A stretch of 64,000 nucleotides of DNA from Siphonodentalium dalli (Eukaryota > Mollusca > Scaphopoda > Gadilida > Siphonodentaliidae): the NCBI GenBank assembly GCA_032622095.1, contig CP136066.1, forward strand, positions 150,426,224 to 150,490,223. The letters are read 5' to 3'. The position numbers and the translations under genes are program-made. This document shows positions 1 to 10,639 of the stretch, in pieces. Within the stretch, counting starts at the first letter, position 1. Every line of letters begins with the position of its first letter. The notes under the pieces were generated by a model. It did not search any database. It was not told the origin of the DNA and was given only the letters and a program-made list of their open reading frames with translations.

Positions 1-1127
1 TTATTCTTAGTGATGATCAATTTATAGACTTTTATGATGTTTCAAATCTACCCATGTGTACTACGAATACCTAACGTCACTTTAATCATTATCAATCACT
101 CAACCAACCAATATGCGTATATGTATATCAATCACTCAACAGATATGCGTGTCGATCAGTCACTCAACCAATATGTGTATATGTATCGTATCAAAGTTGT
201 GTTTGTGTCACAAACGAGCACAGTGATGTTTCTAACTCTATGTGTGGCTTTAAAAGTAAACATACAATCAACTTTCTGCATTTATATACATGTAATAATC
301 CTAAGAACACCAGTGTTCCGGGAAGCGGGTCTCCCCTATAGTGTGAAAGTTGTGTGTTTGATGTGTTGGTTTTTATAATCCTTATTTTTGCTACACGGTT
401 TTGGCTATTGTATTATTTTTGATTCAGCTTCATCGAAGATATATATTACTTTATGAGAATAAGCAACGACTTAGATAGGAATTTTTTTAGTTATTTGAAA
501 TGAATAATTATACATGTATGTTTACTGATGCCATTCCAGATGGATATGTGAATAAAATAGAATGTACAGCACGAACTTGGTATTTATATGATTCTTTTCT
601 GCCCAATATCAGTTTACTATATATTTGTTTTTAGATTGGTTCGTAATGGGCTCACCTTAGGGACCTGGATACCGAGGGTCTTTATTGGGGAGGGGTCCCC
701 ACTTTGAATTTACAACAGCATACCTCCCTTGTGAACCAAAATTCTCTCTGGAAAATTCATTTGCACCTTCTGACTTGAGTTGGAATGTTTTGCATCTTCT
801 ATCACAAAATAAACTATAGCTGTACCATCATTATTTTCAATAATCTTTAGTTACTAATATCGAGGTTAAAGCACTGTCTGATTACAATGATTTCAACGAC
901 ACGAATGTCATGTTATGGGTTAATGCACAACTCCTAATTCCACCAGCCGGTTAAAACATACACGTCGTAAGCATGAGTTTGTTTCTTTTAAAAGGGTTCG
1001 AGGGGATTAATAGTATTAATATTTCGAAACCAAAGCCACCCAACAGCTATGGGTTAAGTGCAAATTGACAACTATATATGTACTGACGCAATATAGAAAA
1101 GAGACCGTCTCAAATGTCATTAAAGGT
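1..1127. other. no recognisable gene; short degenerate tandem near 80-185
   Basis: AT-rich sequence without a convincing coding region. Around 80-185 a phrase with AATCACTCAAC followed by ATATGCGTATATG recurs about three times in degenerate form. The open frame at 34-378 runs through this repeat and resembles no protein family I know. Confidence 0.5.
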
Positions 1128-1402
1128 GAACTCCCAATTAGTCGGTCAGATCGATACGAACGTACTTGTAGGCTGATGCAATAGGCCAATAAGCAAATTG
1201 GTCTGGAACTGTACTAAATCTTCAACAATATCATTAGCTTTATTTTGTGTAATAAAATTGAGTTGGACCCTGTACATGCAGGACATGGACATAATAATGA
1301 TCTATAATAGTATTTTGAAGACCAACATTATCCCATCGGCCAGTGAATTGACAATAATACAGGCCTGTACCTGCGGACAGATGAAAACACACATGCAGTA
1401 AA
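1128..1402 (+). repeat. dispersed repeat R1, copy 1
   Basis: This segment aligns, with many substitutions and indels, to 4915-5272. Shared landmarks in the same order are AGTCGG, CAGATCGAT, CTGATGCAATAGGCC, a segment ending in ATGCAGGACAT, and ACAGGCCTRCYTG-GGACAGA. No termini or target duplications are clear, so the class is unknown. Confidence 0.55.
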
Positions 1403-1764
1403 GACAAGAAAACCATAGTCAGAAATGGTAACGCCACCAAGATTATGGTATTACATATAAATAGAAATTATAAAAAATACATAAAATATTCTGATAACAA
1501 TTGCGTTTAAACAAGTAATCCTTCAAATTATTAATAACAAAGTAAACGACAGTGGGGTCACTCAACAGATTATAAAGACTTGGACATAGTATACTGTAAA
1601 TACTAAAATTTAAATGAAATAATTAAAAGATAAAATTTAGCAAGTAGTAAAAGTTAATTTTCTCATTTTTGTTTTGGTTAAATAAAGCAATAATTTAAAT
1701 GTAACATTTGGTTTTTAAAAAATGATTGACCGTGGCTCTTCCAATAATTGCGCGACTGACCTGG

Positions 1765-2005
1765 TCAATTGTTCTTAAGAAGTTGTTTTGAGAATTACTA
1801 TGGAGGGAAATATTTGTGGCTGTGGCTTCGCAAGTAATTACCTTGGTGACGTGATGTTAACAAATCTGAACTCCAGTTAACCAAGGACGCTTCATACCAA
1901 ATATAAGGTGAATTATTAATTCTTTAGAAGTTGTTTTAAGATTTACTATGGAGGGAAAGAATTGTGGTGCTGGCTTCGCAACTATTTGACCTCATTGTAA
2001 CAAAT
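1765..2005. repeat. two diverged tandem copies of a ~150-bp unit
   Basis: The phrase AGAAGTTGTTTT, then TTACTATGGAGGGAAA and TGGCTTCGCAA, occurs at about 1779-1833 and again at about 1927-1980, each followed by a TTGACC- or TTACC-like segment. The spacing is about 148 bp. No coding signal. Confidence 0.5.
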
Positions 2006-2420
2006 ATAAATATTAGTCACTCAGGCAATAGATGTATCTATTCTGTATATTAACTTATTGGGTCTTACGTGTCTTGAGATGTCTAAATAGTTTTCGATGG
2101 ACAGATCGCGCAAGGGACACACGCCAATCTTCTCTGTTGGGATTCCAATTGTTGGCTCATTAAATAGGCACATATGCTTAAGATACAGTCGCACGCTCCC
2201 GTAAGTCGGGTTTTGGATCCCAGTTAATGAAAATATCATTGAAATAATCGGTTTCCTCCAATAAACATCCATATATTGAATATACATGTTTTGGAGCAGA
2301 ATTAGGCAGTCCATATTGGACGCCATCATGGAATTTATTTTGTTTTGTTTTAATTTTCACACATAATTATTAATTATATGGATGGAGTTCTCATTAAACC
2401 TCACATCCTTGTATTGGTTA

Positions 2421-2549
2421 CAGTAATACCCAAAGTAATTGACCACTTAACCACATCAGAATTATTCGTAATTTTTCAGGATTTGAAATCCTGAAAATTT
2501 ACCAATAATTTTGCTGTGGTCAAGTGGTCAATTACTTTGGACATTACAG
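2421..2549. mobile_element. palindromic Tc1/mariner-like MITE, copy 1
   Basis: It starts CAGTAATACCCAAAGTAATT, ends in ATTACAG and is flanked by TA on both sides. The two halves are inverted repeats holding TTGACCACTTAACCAC and its complement. CAGT-type termini with a TA duplication are typical of Tc1/mariner-related elements. There is no transposase, so it is non-autonomous. Confidence 0.75.
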
Positions 2550-2595
2550 TATGAGGATTGAGTTATCATTAAACCTCAAATCCTTATATTGGTTA

Positions 2596-2720
2596 CAGTA
2601 ATGCCCAAAGTAATTGACCACTTAACCACAGCAGAATTATGTATTTTTTCAGCATTTACAATCCTCATATTACCCATTATTCTGCTGTGGTTAAGTGGTC
2701 AATTGCTTTGAACATTACTG
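2596..2720. mobile_element. palindromic Tc1/mariner-like MITE, copy 2
   Basis: Same family as the copy at 2421: starts CAGTAATGCCCAAAGTAATT, ends in CATTACTG, with TA on each side. The centre differs slightly (TTCAGCATTTACAATCC). Confidence 0.75.
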
Positions 2721-2766
2721 TATGATGATTGAGTTATCATTAAACCTCAAATCCTTATATTGGTTA

Positions 2767-2895
2767 CAGTAATGCCCAAAGTAATTGACCCTTTAACCAC
2801 AGCATAATTATGGGTAATTTTTCAGGATTTAGAATCATGAAAAAATACACACAATTTTGCTGTGGTTAAGTGATGAATTACTTTGGACATTAATG
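2767..2895. mobile_element. palindromic Tc1/mariner-like MITE, copy 3
   Basis: Same family and orientation as the two upstream copies. The right terminus is mutated (ATTAATG for ATTACTG) and is followed by TA. The left arm reads ACCCTTTAACCACAGC where the others read ACCACTTAACCACAGC. Confidence 0.7.
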
Positions 2896-3179
2896 TATGT
2901 AGATGGAGTTAAACCTCACATCAGTGTGTTGGGGATTTGGACCTTGACTTGGGACCTTTGGTTTTTAACGCAACAAATGCGCGTACACCTTATACACAAA
3001 TTTTTTATGTAACCAGAGTTTTTCTTGGATAAGATGAGTTTGAAGCCTGCTCACATTTCAAAATGTTGTCAGTTTTGTATTGTCTGCAACGGATCTCGAC
3101 GCGTTGAAGCAAAAGTTACAAAAGATAAAATGTGTATGTGACGAGACTATAATACAAATGAAAAAATAAATTGAGGGAG

Positions 3180-3880
3180 GGGTGGGCGATACAGGGAACT
3201 AAGGGTCGAACCGATATAAATTTGTAGACCAATGTTGACATATTATGCATATCAACTCTACTGTTGCAACAAGGCTATAAAATAGGGGGGTGTCAGAATC
3301 TTAGTCATCTCTATATAGTGCCAGAATAGTCATTTATGGAGTTCTATAAGATGTTGGGTTGGTTATATGGACTCGGAGAAAAAAGGGGTTTGTACCGATG
3401 AAGTTGATGAACTGACATAAATTAGTGGATCGATGTTGCCATGTAATGCATCGTGACTGTACTAAAGCAGCAATTATATAAAATTTGGGGGGGGGGTATG
3501 AAATTATCTCTATAGTTGGCACCAGGATTATATAGAAAGTAATAGCAATTGATATACATATACGGTATACTATAGTAATACCACAGACATATAAGTACAA
3601 GTATCACGAGATAAAATATTACGTAACATGACTATATACCGATGAAAGAAATAAATAAATTGGACCGGGATTATAGCTTGGGTTGGTTATATGTGGATAA
3701 TTGGATATGGAATTCATACCGATGAAACGATACAAATTAGTGGAGCGATAAAGACACTTAGTCAGGCTACGCGGGGGAAATAGGGGTTGATACGATAGAC
3801 CGAAATAAATTTGTCGAGTGATAATGACCAATGTTGACGTATAAAGTAACGCGACTGTACTGTCACACAATTATCGGGTA
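3180..3880. repeat. three degenerate tandem copies of a ~250-300 bp unit
   Basis: Three blocks share, in order, a G-rich GGGTTGRTACCGATR-like phrase, ATAAATTTGT or ATAAATTAGT, GATGTTGCCATGTAATGCAT-like sequence, CGACTGTACT and an AATTATATAAAAT-like end. They lie at about 3185-3330, 3380-3540 and 3780-3890. The middle one carries a run of about 11 G at 3485. No coding signal. Confidence 0.45.
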
Positions 3881-4402
3881 GAACCGGTCAAATATGACAG
3901 GGTACAGCACGTAATTATTTCCTAGATCGAAGAAATGATTTTTTTTTTCGATGATAAAATTTAACATGGGATTTGCCATTAAAATCGATTTATGTCTATA
4001 AAACTGTCATTTTTCAAAATTTTGAGCTGAAACTTGGTGTGTATGTGTATAATACTACTATATTCTTAAAATGACAGAGTTCAGCGCGTAATTATGTTTT
4101 AGATGGAAGAAATTGAATTTGTTTTCGATAACAAATTTACAGGGTGTACGGCCTACAGGTCATTGAGTATGCTCAATTTTTGTAAACAAACTTTTGTCAA
4201 TAGCCGTTTTGGTCAAACTAAACCTTCGACCGGGACAGCAGATCCGAATAGTAGCTAAGGTGTATTTAGATAGAATTATCAAAAGAATATGACCGATCAG
4301 GGTACATTTTAAGAGAATAGAGTGGAGAAATCTTGGTGATAATTCCAGAAAATAAAGATGGAGGAGAATCACAATTAAACTTCCCACAATGCACTTTACT
4401 AA

Positions 4403-4850
4403 ACCAGGGGTTCTCAATGGGTTACACATTATTTTCAGTCTATCAGATTATTTATATTTTCAACAACAAGTGACTTTAAGTTTACAATTTCAGCCTGTCC
4501 TGACTCTATCGATACGATTTAACACATTTTCAAAAACGTATTATACACCGGTGGCGTTAACTTTACAATTTAAGCATCTACGTGATTCTATCGGTACGAT
4601 TGAGTAAGGTACAAACAAGAATACATCAGGGGCTCCCAATGGGTTATATATTATTTTCAGTCTATCAAATTATTTATATTTTCAACAACATATTATTACA
4701 CCGGTGACTTTAAGTTTACAATTTCAGCCTGTCCTGACTCTATCGATACGATTTATCATATTTTCATAAACATAGTATACACCGGTGGCGTTAACGTTAC
4801 AATTTCGGCATCTACGTGATTCTATCGGTAATATTGAGTAAGGTAAACAA
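4403..4850 (+). repeat. tandem duplication, period ~222 bp
   Basis: Two head-to-tail copies share CAATGGGTTA, ATTATTTTCAGTCTATCA, TTCAGCCTGTCCTGACTCTA, ACACCGGTGGCGTTAAC and GATTCTATCGGTA in order. The second begins near 4625. Short open frames across it follow the repeat and do not look like genes. Confidence 0.7.
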
Positions 4851-4914
4851 AATCTCCAAGAATATATTCGCCCTGTACACCACACAATATCAAAATCACA
4901 GAAGCTAGATACAC

Positions 4915-5340
4915 CACATGTGGCGTAATGAACTCCAAATAAGTCGGGCAGATCGATGCAAACCAACTGTTAGACTGATGCAATAGGCCCTCGGTGAAAT
5001 AAGCAAAATTAGTCTAGAAGCATACTAAATCATTAACAATATCATAAACTATATTTCTTGTAAGTTCAAAATTCAGTGAGATCCTGCATGCATGCACGTG
5101 CAGGACATCGTTTCATAATATTATATTATTGGGGTGGGCATTATATGGTCTTAATATATAGTAGTAAAGCGGGGACCAATATATACAATATTAGTCCCAG
5201 AGTAAAGTAATCCCGACCAGCCAGTAAATACAGGCCTACTTGTGGACAGAGGGAGCCACACGCGCATTAAAGCTAAATATCCAATGGCTTTACCCGACCG
5301 ATGGAACGAACTTCTTGGCTGATGTAATATATGTCATATT
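4915..5340 (+). repeat. dispersed repeat R1, copy 2, with a partial third copy at its end
   Basis: Diverged copy of the segment at 1128-1402. It contains an extra palindromic CATGCATGCACGTGCAGG stretch and an insertion holding ATATATAGTAGTAAAGC. From about 5280 a short third piece (CCGACCGATGGAACGAACTT, then GGCTGATGTAATA) repeats the start of the unit. Confidence 0.5.
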
Positions 5341-5539
5341 TAGGGCATATTTTGCTGTGGTCATTCATTATTAAATCATTATAATAGCATCCATTATGTG
5401 TAGCAATATAAAGCTTCTCAATCAACCATGCAACGAGATATCCGAATGACCTCCATTCGACGCCAATTTGCATACCGCGGTATCACTCGATGTTTTGTGT
5501 ACAATTCTCCAAGCAAAGACTGGAGTTTACGTCATGCAT

Positions 5540-5910
5540 CTTCATTCCACAGCTAGAAGCCCACGTGTAACGTGCACGTTAACCACCGTGTACTTATCGT
5601 ACTCCGGCGAAGCTGACGTGGCGCTATTCTTGAAAATCTGATGCAATCGGGTTTCACCTCGACTCGTGATCAAATGTTCTGCGCATGCGTATTTTCGTGC
5701 ACTGAACGGAATGCTCGTTCAATCGCCGCGGTCGCCTGACTGAGACCAATATTACATTGTATTCATCCTGTATTTATGACACAGACAGCCTTGGGAAATT
5801 CCCCAGAGTCACACCCAAGGTTCCTCAACTTTCCAACGCGAAAACAGACAGCGCATCGGATACCACAGGGTCCATTCACGTTGATACGCAATAGAATCTG
5901 ATGCAATGTT
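5540..5910. promoter_or_regulatory. possible CpG-richer promoter with stress-type motifs
   Basis: Richer in CG dinucleotides than its surroundings. Visible motifs are CCACGTGT (E-box) near 5562, TGACGTGG (CRE/UPR-element-like) at 5614, TGATGCAAT (C/EBP-ATF composite) at 5639 and again at 5899, the perfect NRF-1-type TGCGCATGCGTA at 5680, and GACCAAT near 5745. No downstream open frame on either strand looks like a first exon, so orientation and target are unknown. TGATGCAAT also occurs in dispersed repeat R1, which weakens that motif as evidence. Confidence 0.35.
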
Positions 5911-5932
5911 TGTATGAAGTCTGGCTTCGTGT

Positions 5933-6480
5933 TAGATTATGCCATGAATCTCTACTATGGCTAACGCCCGTAGAGATCATATTCCATCAGTACAACACCC
6001 TGGAATTTTTTATATTCCACCAGTACAACACCTTGGTTTTTTTTTGAGTTTTGACAGGGAACCTTATAAAGTCAAAAAATAACGCGGGGAATATATTTCT
6101 TAATTATTATGCGTTCCTTAATAATGTACTTCACTGTTGGCGAAGGTCGAACTCGAACTTTTATGATTTAATTAAATTTGTGAGCGATTTTGCTTTGCGT
6201 CGCTTACAATTATGGAATTTCTCCTGGCTAATTAATTCATTGTTCATTGCGACATCGGCTCACACATACCACGGAAAAGCATGCAAGTTTGAATTGGGGC
6301 ATTCACCTACAGTGAAGTAGATTATTAAGGAACAGATAATAACTAAGACATATATTCCCGCGTTACTTTTTCGACTTTATAGGGTTCCCTGCCGAAACTT
6401 CAAAAAGTTCCAAGGTTTTGTACTAGTGGAATATGATCTCCACGGGCGTCAGCCAGAGTAGAGACTCATGGCATGATCTA
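5933..6480. mobile_element. foldback (Mutator-like) MITE, full copy, 9-bp TSD
   Basis: The element starts TAGATTATGCCATGAATCTC and ends GAGACTCATGGCATGATCTA. Its arms are long inverted repeats containing GTTCCCTG-type, CTTTATA-type and GGAATATAT-type blocks. It is flanked on both sides by the 9-bp GCTTCGTGT (5924-5932 and 6481-6489). The core holds TGAGCGATTTTGCTTTGCGT, also seen in the copies at 52671 and 58199. A 9-bp duplication with long TIRs fits Mutator-like elements. There is no transposase. The frame at 6051-6320 lies wholly inside it and is not a gene. Confidence 0.85.
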
Positions 6481-6489
6481 GCTTCGTGT

Positions 6490-7575
6490 ATGAACTTTTA
6501 GTTTCGCATTAGCCAACGCGAAGTTCAGCTCTGCTAGACTATTGGCGCAGATGGCGTCATTGCATGCTCCAAGCTTGCACATGTGGATTGAAATCTGACA
6601 CCACTAATCATGTCTCAATATAATCAGGAACATGGTCTGTGCATTTGACAAAGAAAGGTCAAGGGTACTTACCATGGTTATATGCGATATAGTTATCACG
6701 ACTCTTCCTATATCAGAGTTATCCACAGTCTCCTATATTTAAGAAATTTAACCCGTTGATGTCCGATAACAACTTATTAATTGTTACCGTATTGCCATTT
6801 ATTCGAAAGAAAATTCAGCCAATAAATTCAATGAACAGCATAACGTTGTTGAAATTGCATGTACAAGCTGTTCGTCACCATGCTTTAATGAACTATTGAT
6901 CTGCCTGCCTTCTGGGTTTAATATCTAAGACTTCCCAACAAATGAAGAAATTTCAATGTATATCTAGAACCGAACAGGACAATCAAATACTAAATATACT
7001 CATTGACGACTTTGGTAAAATAAATTCAACAGTTGGCAATTTCATGCCTGACATAAAAATTTCAGAACACACATATATAGGTTGATATTTTTTTTTTAGA
7101 CCAACAGTAACACATATGTTTTCCTCTTTTGGTCCAACTTTTGGCCCTGAAGTAGCCATCCGTTGGACATTTTCCTACCTTAATGGCGCGTACACATGAC
7201 GGGCAAGAAAATATCAGGTATGCCCCATGTGACTTACTTGACCAATGAAAAAAAATAATACAGGAACATATTCGATGGAGGCAATAAATTGGTGTTATCG
7301 CCTGTGTGTTCAACTCGATTGTTGGTAATCGGTATCCGTTAAATAATCTCTATAAGGGACACGCTGGTAACCGTTCACACACTCGAGTTATGATCCATCA
7401 ATATTATCGCCTGTTTCAACAATTGACTTCGTAATTCCATTTTGGATTGTTTGACATAATTGCTGAACTATTATATGGATATGTGTGGCTTTTATAAAGA
7501 ATCAAGTGCCGACTACCAAAAATAATCACAAAAGTTTTATTCCCAAAATTTGGATAAACATAGAGTTGGATCACG
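6490..7575. other. no recognisable gene
   Basis: The first 100 bp continue the CpG-richer patch, since removing the MITE joins 5923 to 6481. The rest is AT-rich unique-looking sequence. I see no repeat family, splice-bounded exon or long frame that I can support. Confidence 0.4.
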
Positions 7576-7602
7576 GGGGGGGGGGTCGGAAAATAAATTC
7601 AG
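7576..7602. repeat. poly-G tract flanking an inserted element
   Basis: A run of about 11 G followed by TCGGAAAATAAATTCAGG lies immediately outside the 1.9-kb element. It resembles that element's own terminus, so the element appears to have inserted next to, or into, an older relative. Confidence 0.45.
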
Positions 7603-7609
7603 GCACGTA

Positions 7610-9504
7610 CAGGGGGGGGGTCGCGCACAAAAATTCCATATATAGGGCGGGGGTGGGTGGGTCATTTGGTCCCGGAAAAAATGCGTAAATGACCAAAAAT
7701 GCAAATTTTTTCCTCCACTTAAAATCACTGTTTTTGTGCTCATGTAATCTGTTAATATCAACCATATGACACACTAGGCTATTTAAAACATACTAACCAG
7801 AACTAACTACCATTTAGGGGTGTATGTATGCTGATGTATGTCAAAATTAATGTACCAGATTTCGACGGATGAAAGATATATTATATATATATAAACAAAT
7901 CATATAATAAACATAAAAACACAAGAACAAACATTTATAATATGCATATCCAAGATATCCTTTCAATTGGATGTCAAAGTGTATGTTATAGCTATATATA
8001 TACACATGTGTATCCCTTTAAGGGTTTGAACAAAATATAAAGCTGAGTTTATATTGATGAATTCTGTGATGAATTTTGCAATTACTTTTGACAAATTTGT
8101 TTACACGATCAGTCGACAATGCTAGCATATAAGCATAATTATTAAATGATTACCATCTTCTGTTCTTAATCCATATAATGGATATTATTTGTTATCAAGA
8201 TAAACTTGATGATACAAACAAAACTAACAATTCCACTATATTCCACTGGTTTAAAACTATAAAACAAAATAACTCATACAAAAAGTTCATACTATTTGGA
8301 TAACAATATGAAAGCTTAGCCTTTTGTGATATTAATTCAACCACAGTTATTATTCACAAGTCTAAGCAGTTACGTACTGCACAGATACATGTAGTACGGT
8401 AGTATATCTGGAGTTCCAGTTATTTGACTGCCAACACATATGGTATTGTAATTATTAGTTGCTTGTTCATTATTGGTTGCTTTGGTATTCAATTTAGGAT
8501 ATAGCAGGATAGAGCAATGTAACTATAAAAGTAGCTTTTGGTATTAAAGTCTCAACTTATTCCATATGCAACATAAAGCTAGAATCTAAACATGACTAAT
8601 ATGAACTTTGTTCTTGAAACTAATTATAAATCATACTAACCTGGATCAAACTGCACAGGTAATCTATGCAACTCTCTTCTTGCGAACTTTCTCAGAGTCA
8701 CATGTCTCAACTGGACAGTCTGATCCAGGATGCTTGTTCTTATAATGGGTTTCCATGTGATACGTCCAGTAAACCACATTGCACAGGGGGCACCCACATG
8801 TATACGGACGGTTTGTACAAGGTGACCGTGGCTTGGATATCTCCGCTGGCTTTAAACTAAACTTTACACTCTGATAATAAGTTAATAATACTACCAATTC
8901 TTCACTAATATTGGTATATGTCAATCTGCACACCAACATGACATACATACATGTATTTAGACTGAGCTGCTGTGAGTGTGACTTTCCTTGGGTCCCATCA
9001 TACCCATGTGCAGATATATATCACAGATATAGGGGAGATGAAATTTTTTCTACCCCTATTACTACAGTATTACTAATGGGCCTTGGCTCTAAAACATCTT
9101 ATACTATTGTTATATAAAAGAATATGGAGTTATTGAGGATATCAGGACATGTATTACCTCATAATTATTATGTTTTATGGCATTATGCCCAATGTTTTTA
9201 AGTGCATGCATTCAGCATTTCCACATTTTATACTAATAGAATTATCTCCCTTTAGAGCAGTTTAGAGGTTTATTAAAATGCTGGGAATAGTATTAAATAA
9301 TAAGAAACGGAACAATTCTTTGCTAGGATATGATTTGGTTTATATTTTATGTTTTTTGTAAGATTTTGGGGGTGGGTCCCAAAAATTGGGCGGAAAAAAA
9401 AGAAAAAAATTGCAGGTAGAGGGGTGGTGGGTCCCCGAGTGGGGCAAAAACATTTTTTTTCGCCCTATATATGTAAATATTTTCCGCGACCCCCCCCCCC
9501 CCTG
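7610..9504. mobile_element. complete DNA transposon with poly-G TIRs (family G1), copy 1
   Basis: Left terminus is CAGGGGGGGGGTCGCGCAC; right terminus is GCGACC followed by a C run ending in CTG. Both ends then show an ATATATAGGGCG-type block, so the TIRs are about 40 bp with a homopolymer of variable length. The 7-bp GCACGTA flanks both ends (7603-7609 and 9505-9511). The 1,895-bp interior carries one zinc-finger open frame on the minus strand and no recognisable transposase, so it is probably non-autonomous. CAGGGG termini occur in hAT and P-like families; a 7-bp duplication is close to P-type, but the superfamily is not settled. Confidence 0.8.
8664..8948 (-). CDS. 94-residue zinc-finger ORF inside family G1 transposon
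   Basis: The 94-residue frame has a single Cys2-His2-like finger at about residues 50-69: CGCPLC, an aromatic NVVYWTYHMETHY stretch, then KNKH, followed by PGSDCP. The W-x-Y-x-M-x3-HY arrangement resembles fingers in transposon-associated proteins of invertebrates; I recall this and have not searched it. A near-identical frame is in the second copy (57311-57595). Most differences between the two change an amino acid, so I see no sign of constraint. Just downstream the minus strand reads CCAG/GTTAGT, a possible splice donor, so this could be an exon. The first codon in the frame lies near the finger-poor N-terminus and the true start is unknown. Confidence 0.4.
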   Translation of the reverse strand: MYVMLVCRLTYTNISEELVVLLTYYQSVKFSLKPAEISKPRSPCTNRPYTCGCPLCNVVYWTYHMETHYKNKHPGSDCPVETCDSEKVRKKRVA

Positions 9505-9640
9505 GCACGTATGCTGATTTTTTCCTTTCGACCCTTGTTGGGACCCACCCACCTCCGCGTCCAATTTTTTTTCCGTTTTCGGACACCCACCCCCTTTTAA
9601 CACAAAACAGAGATCTGCGGGGGGGGGGGGGAATTCACCG
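9505..9640. repeat. G/C-run-rich repeat remnant
   Basis: After the target duplication come GGGACCCACCCACC, CCGTTTTCGGACACCCACCC and a run of about 13 G followed by AATTCACCGT. The same run-plus-TTCACCGT junction occurs at 61210. This looks like an end of an older G-run element. Confidence 0.45.
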
Positions 9641-9981
9641 TAACAAGTTGTATATGAATTCCTGTGCATACTATTTGTCATGGATGTTACATTGACGTAT
9701 AAATAGGAACGAGTCATTTTGGGGTCATTCGGCAAAAAAAAAACATGGCTGCCAGCGGCCATCTTTGATTTCAAAATTCAATCCATTAGCATGGGCTACA
9801 GGCTATACTGTTTGTCTGATCATCATGAAATTTTTCATTTATGTTAATATTGACATTCTAAGGTGTTTTAGGCCAAACTCACTGCAAAAAGTGAGTTGTG
9901 GAAAAAAATGTTTGTTGTTCCCATCGACCACACAACCACCCCAGCATATCCCTCCTCCCCTGGTTGGATAATAAAAATGTC

Positions 9982-10105
9982 ATTATACAATTTGTGTACA
10001 GTATGTGTTTTTCTTGTAACCGCCCAGGTTGTGGTGGTCATATTGCACTCGACACAACTTGGACTCGTACAAGAAGAACACATACTGTACACAACATTGT
10101 ATAAT
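9982..10105. mobile_element. small foldback element
   Basis: The left arm ATTATACAA-TTTGTGTACAGTATGTGTTTTTCTTG pairs with a right arm ending ACATTGTATAAT, leaving a spacer of about 50 nt. The arms differ at a few positions. No clear target duplication. Overlapping open frames on both strands are products of the inverted repeat. Confidence 0.55.
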
Positions 10106-10430
10106 AATTTTATAGTATAGAATGGTTAACTAGTATGTATCACTCGATATAGATCTCTATCTGTATTCAACACCACGTCAGCAATTCGTACATATAACTC
10201 GGCGGATTTGCACAACAGAACGCAAGATATCCCATCTCAATATAACTTTATTTTAAAATTTAAAAACATATAAAACAGATATTCAATGAGACGTGTTTAC
10301 ATTTCACTATGATATAAGATTAATATGATGATGAATTTATATATAACTACGACAATAGGCCAAGTTTTCTCAAATATTACACCTTGACCTCACATTTTAA
10401 AAGACACAAAAATTATACATTTTTTTTAAT
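10106..10430. other. no recognisable gene
   Basis: AT-rich unique-looking sequence with nothing I can assign. Confidence 0.4.
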
Positions 10431-10436
10431 CAGGGA

Positions 10437-10631
10437 GTGAGTTTGGAGCAGCACCTTTGCCATGGTGGGCCACTAAATGAGAAAATCAATAAAAGGGGAA
10501 TACCCCCAACACCACAGGAAGAATTACAAGTTTTACTCTCTTCGACATTTAAATTAAAGAGACATAAGGCACCCTCAGTGGGTAAACTGTGGAAAATCAA
10601 AAAGCTTTGTAAACAAAACCATCATTACTAA
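10437..10631 (+). CDS. unrecognised short ORF, possible exon
   Basis: The 64-residue frame is basic and free of obvious repeats, with KLKRHKAPSVGKLWKIKKLC near its end. A T-run followed by AATCAG just upstream (10420-10435) could be a splice acceptor. I do not recognise a family, and length alone does not separate it from chance. Confidence 0.15.
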   Translation: MSLEQHLCHGGPLNEKINKRGIPPTPQEELQVLLSSTFKLKRHKAPSVGKLWKIKKLCKQNHHY

Positions 10632-10639
10632 GAACAACT

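Larger units (their letters stand above)
2385..2930. repeat. tandem amplification of a MITE plus its flank, three units
   Basis: A flank reading GAGTTATCATTAAACCTCA, AATCCTTATATTGGT precedes each of three palindromic MITE copies, with unit spacings of 175 and 171 bp. Flank and MITE repeat together, so the copies probably arose by tandem duplication of one insertion and not by three insertions. Confidence 0.75.

Noticed and set aside
34-378. 114-residue frame at the start of the window
   Set aside because: It runs through a degenerate tandem and shows no domain, signal peptide, splice site or family resemblance that I can defend.
1171-1181. TGATGCAAT as a stress-response element
   Set aside because: It belongs to dispersed repeat R1 and recurs at the same place in the copy at about 4976, so it is not evidence of local regulation.
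6051-6320. 89-residue frame and its relatives at 52665-52871 and 58241-58510
   Set aside because: All lie inside foldback MITE copies, in different orientations; the shared residues come from shared transposon DNA.
7537-7774. Proline-rich open frames around the G runs (also at 9347-9774 and 23771-24170)
   Set aside because: They are poly-G/poly-C translations at transposon ends, with no codon bias or start context.
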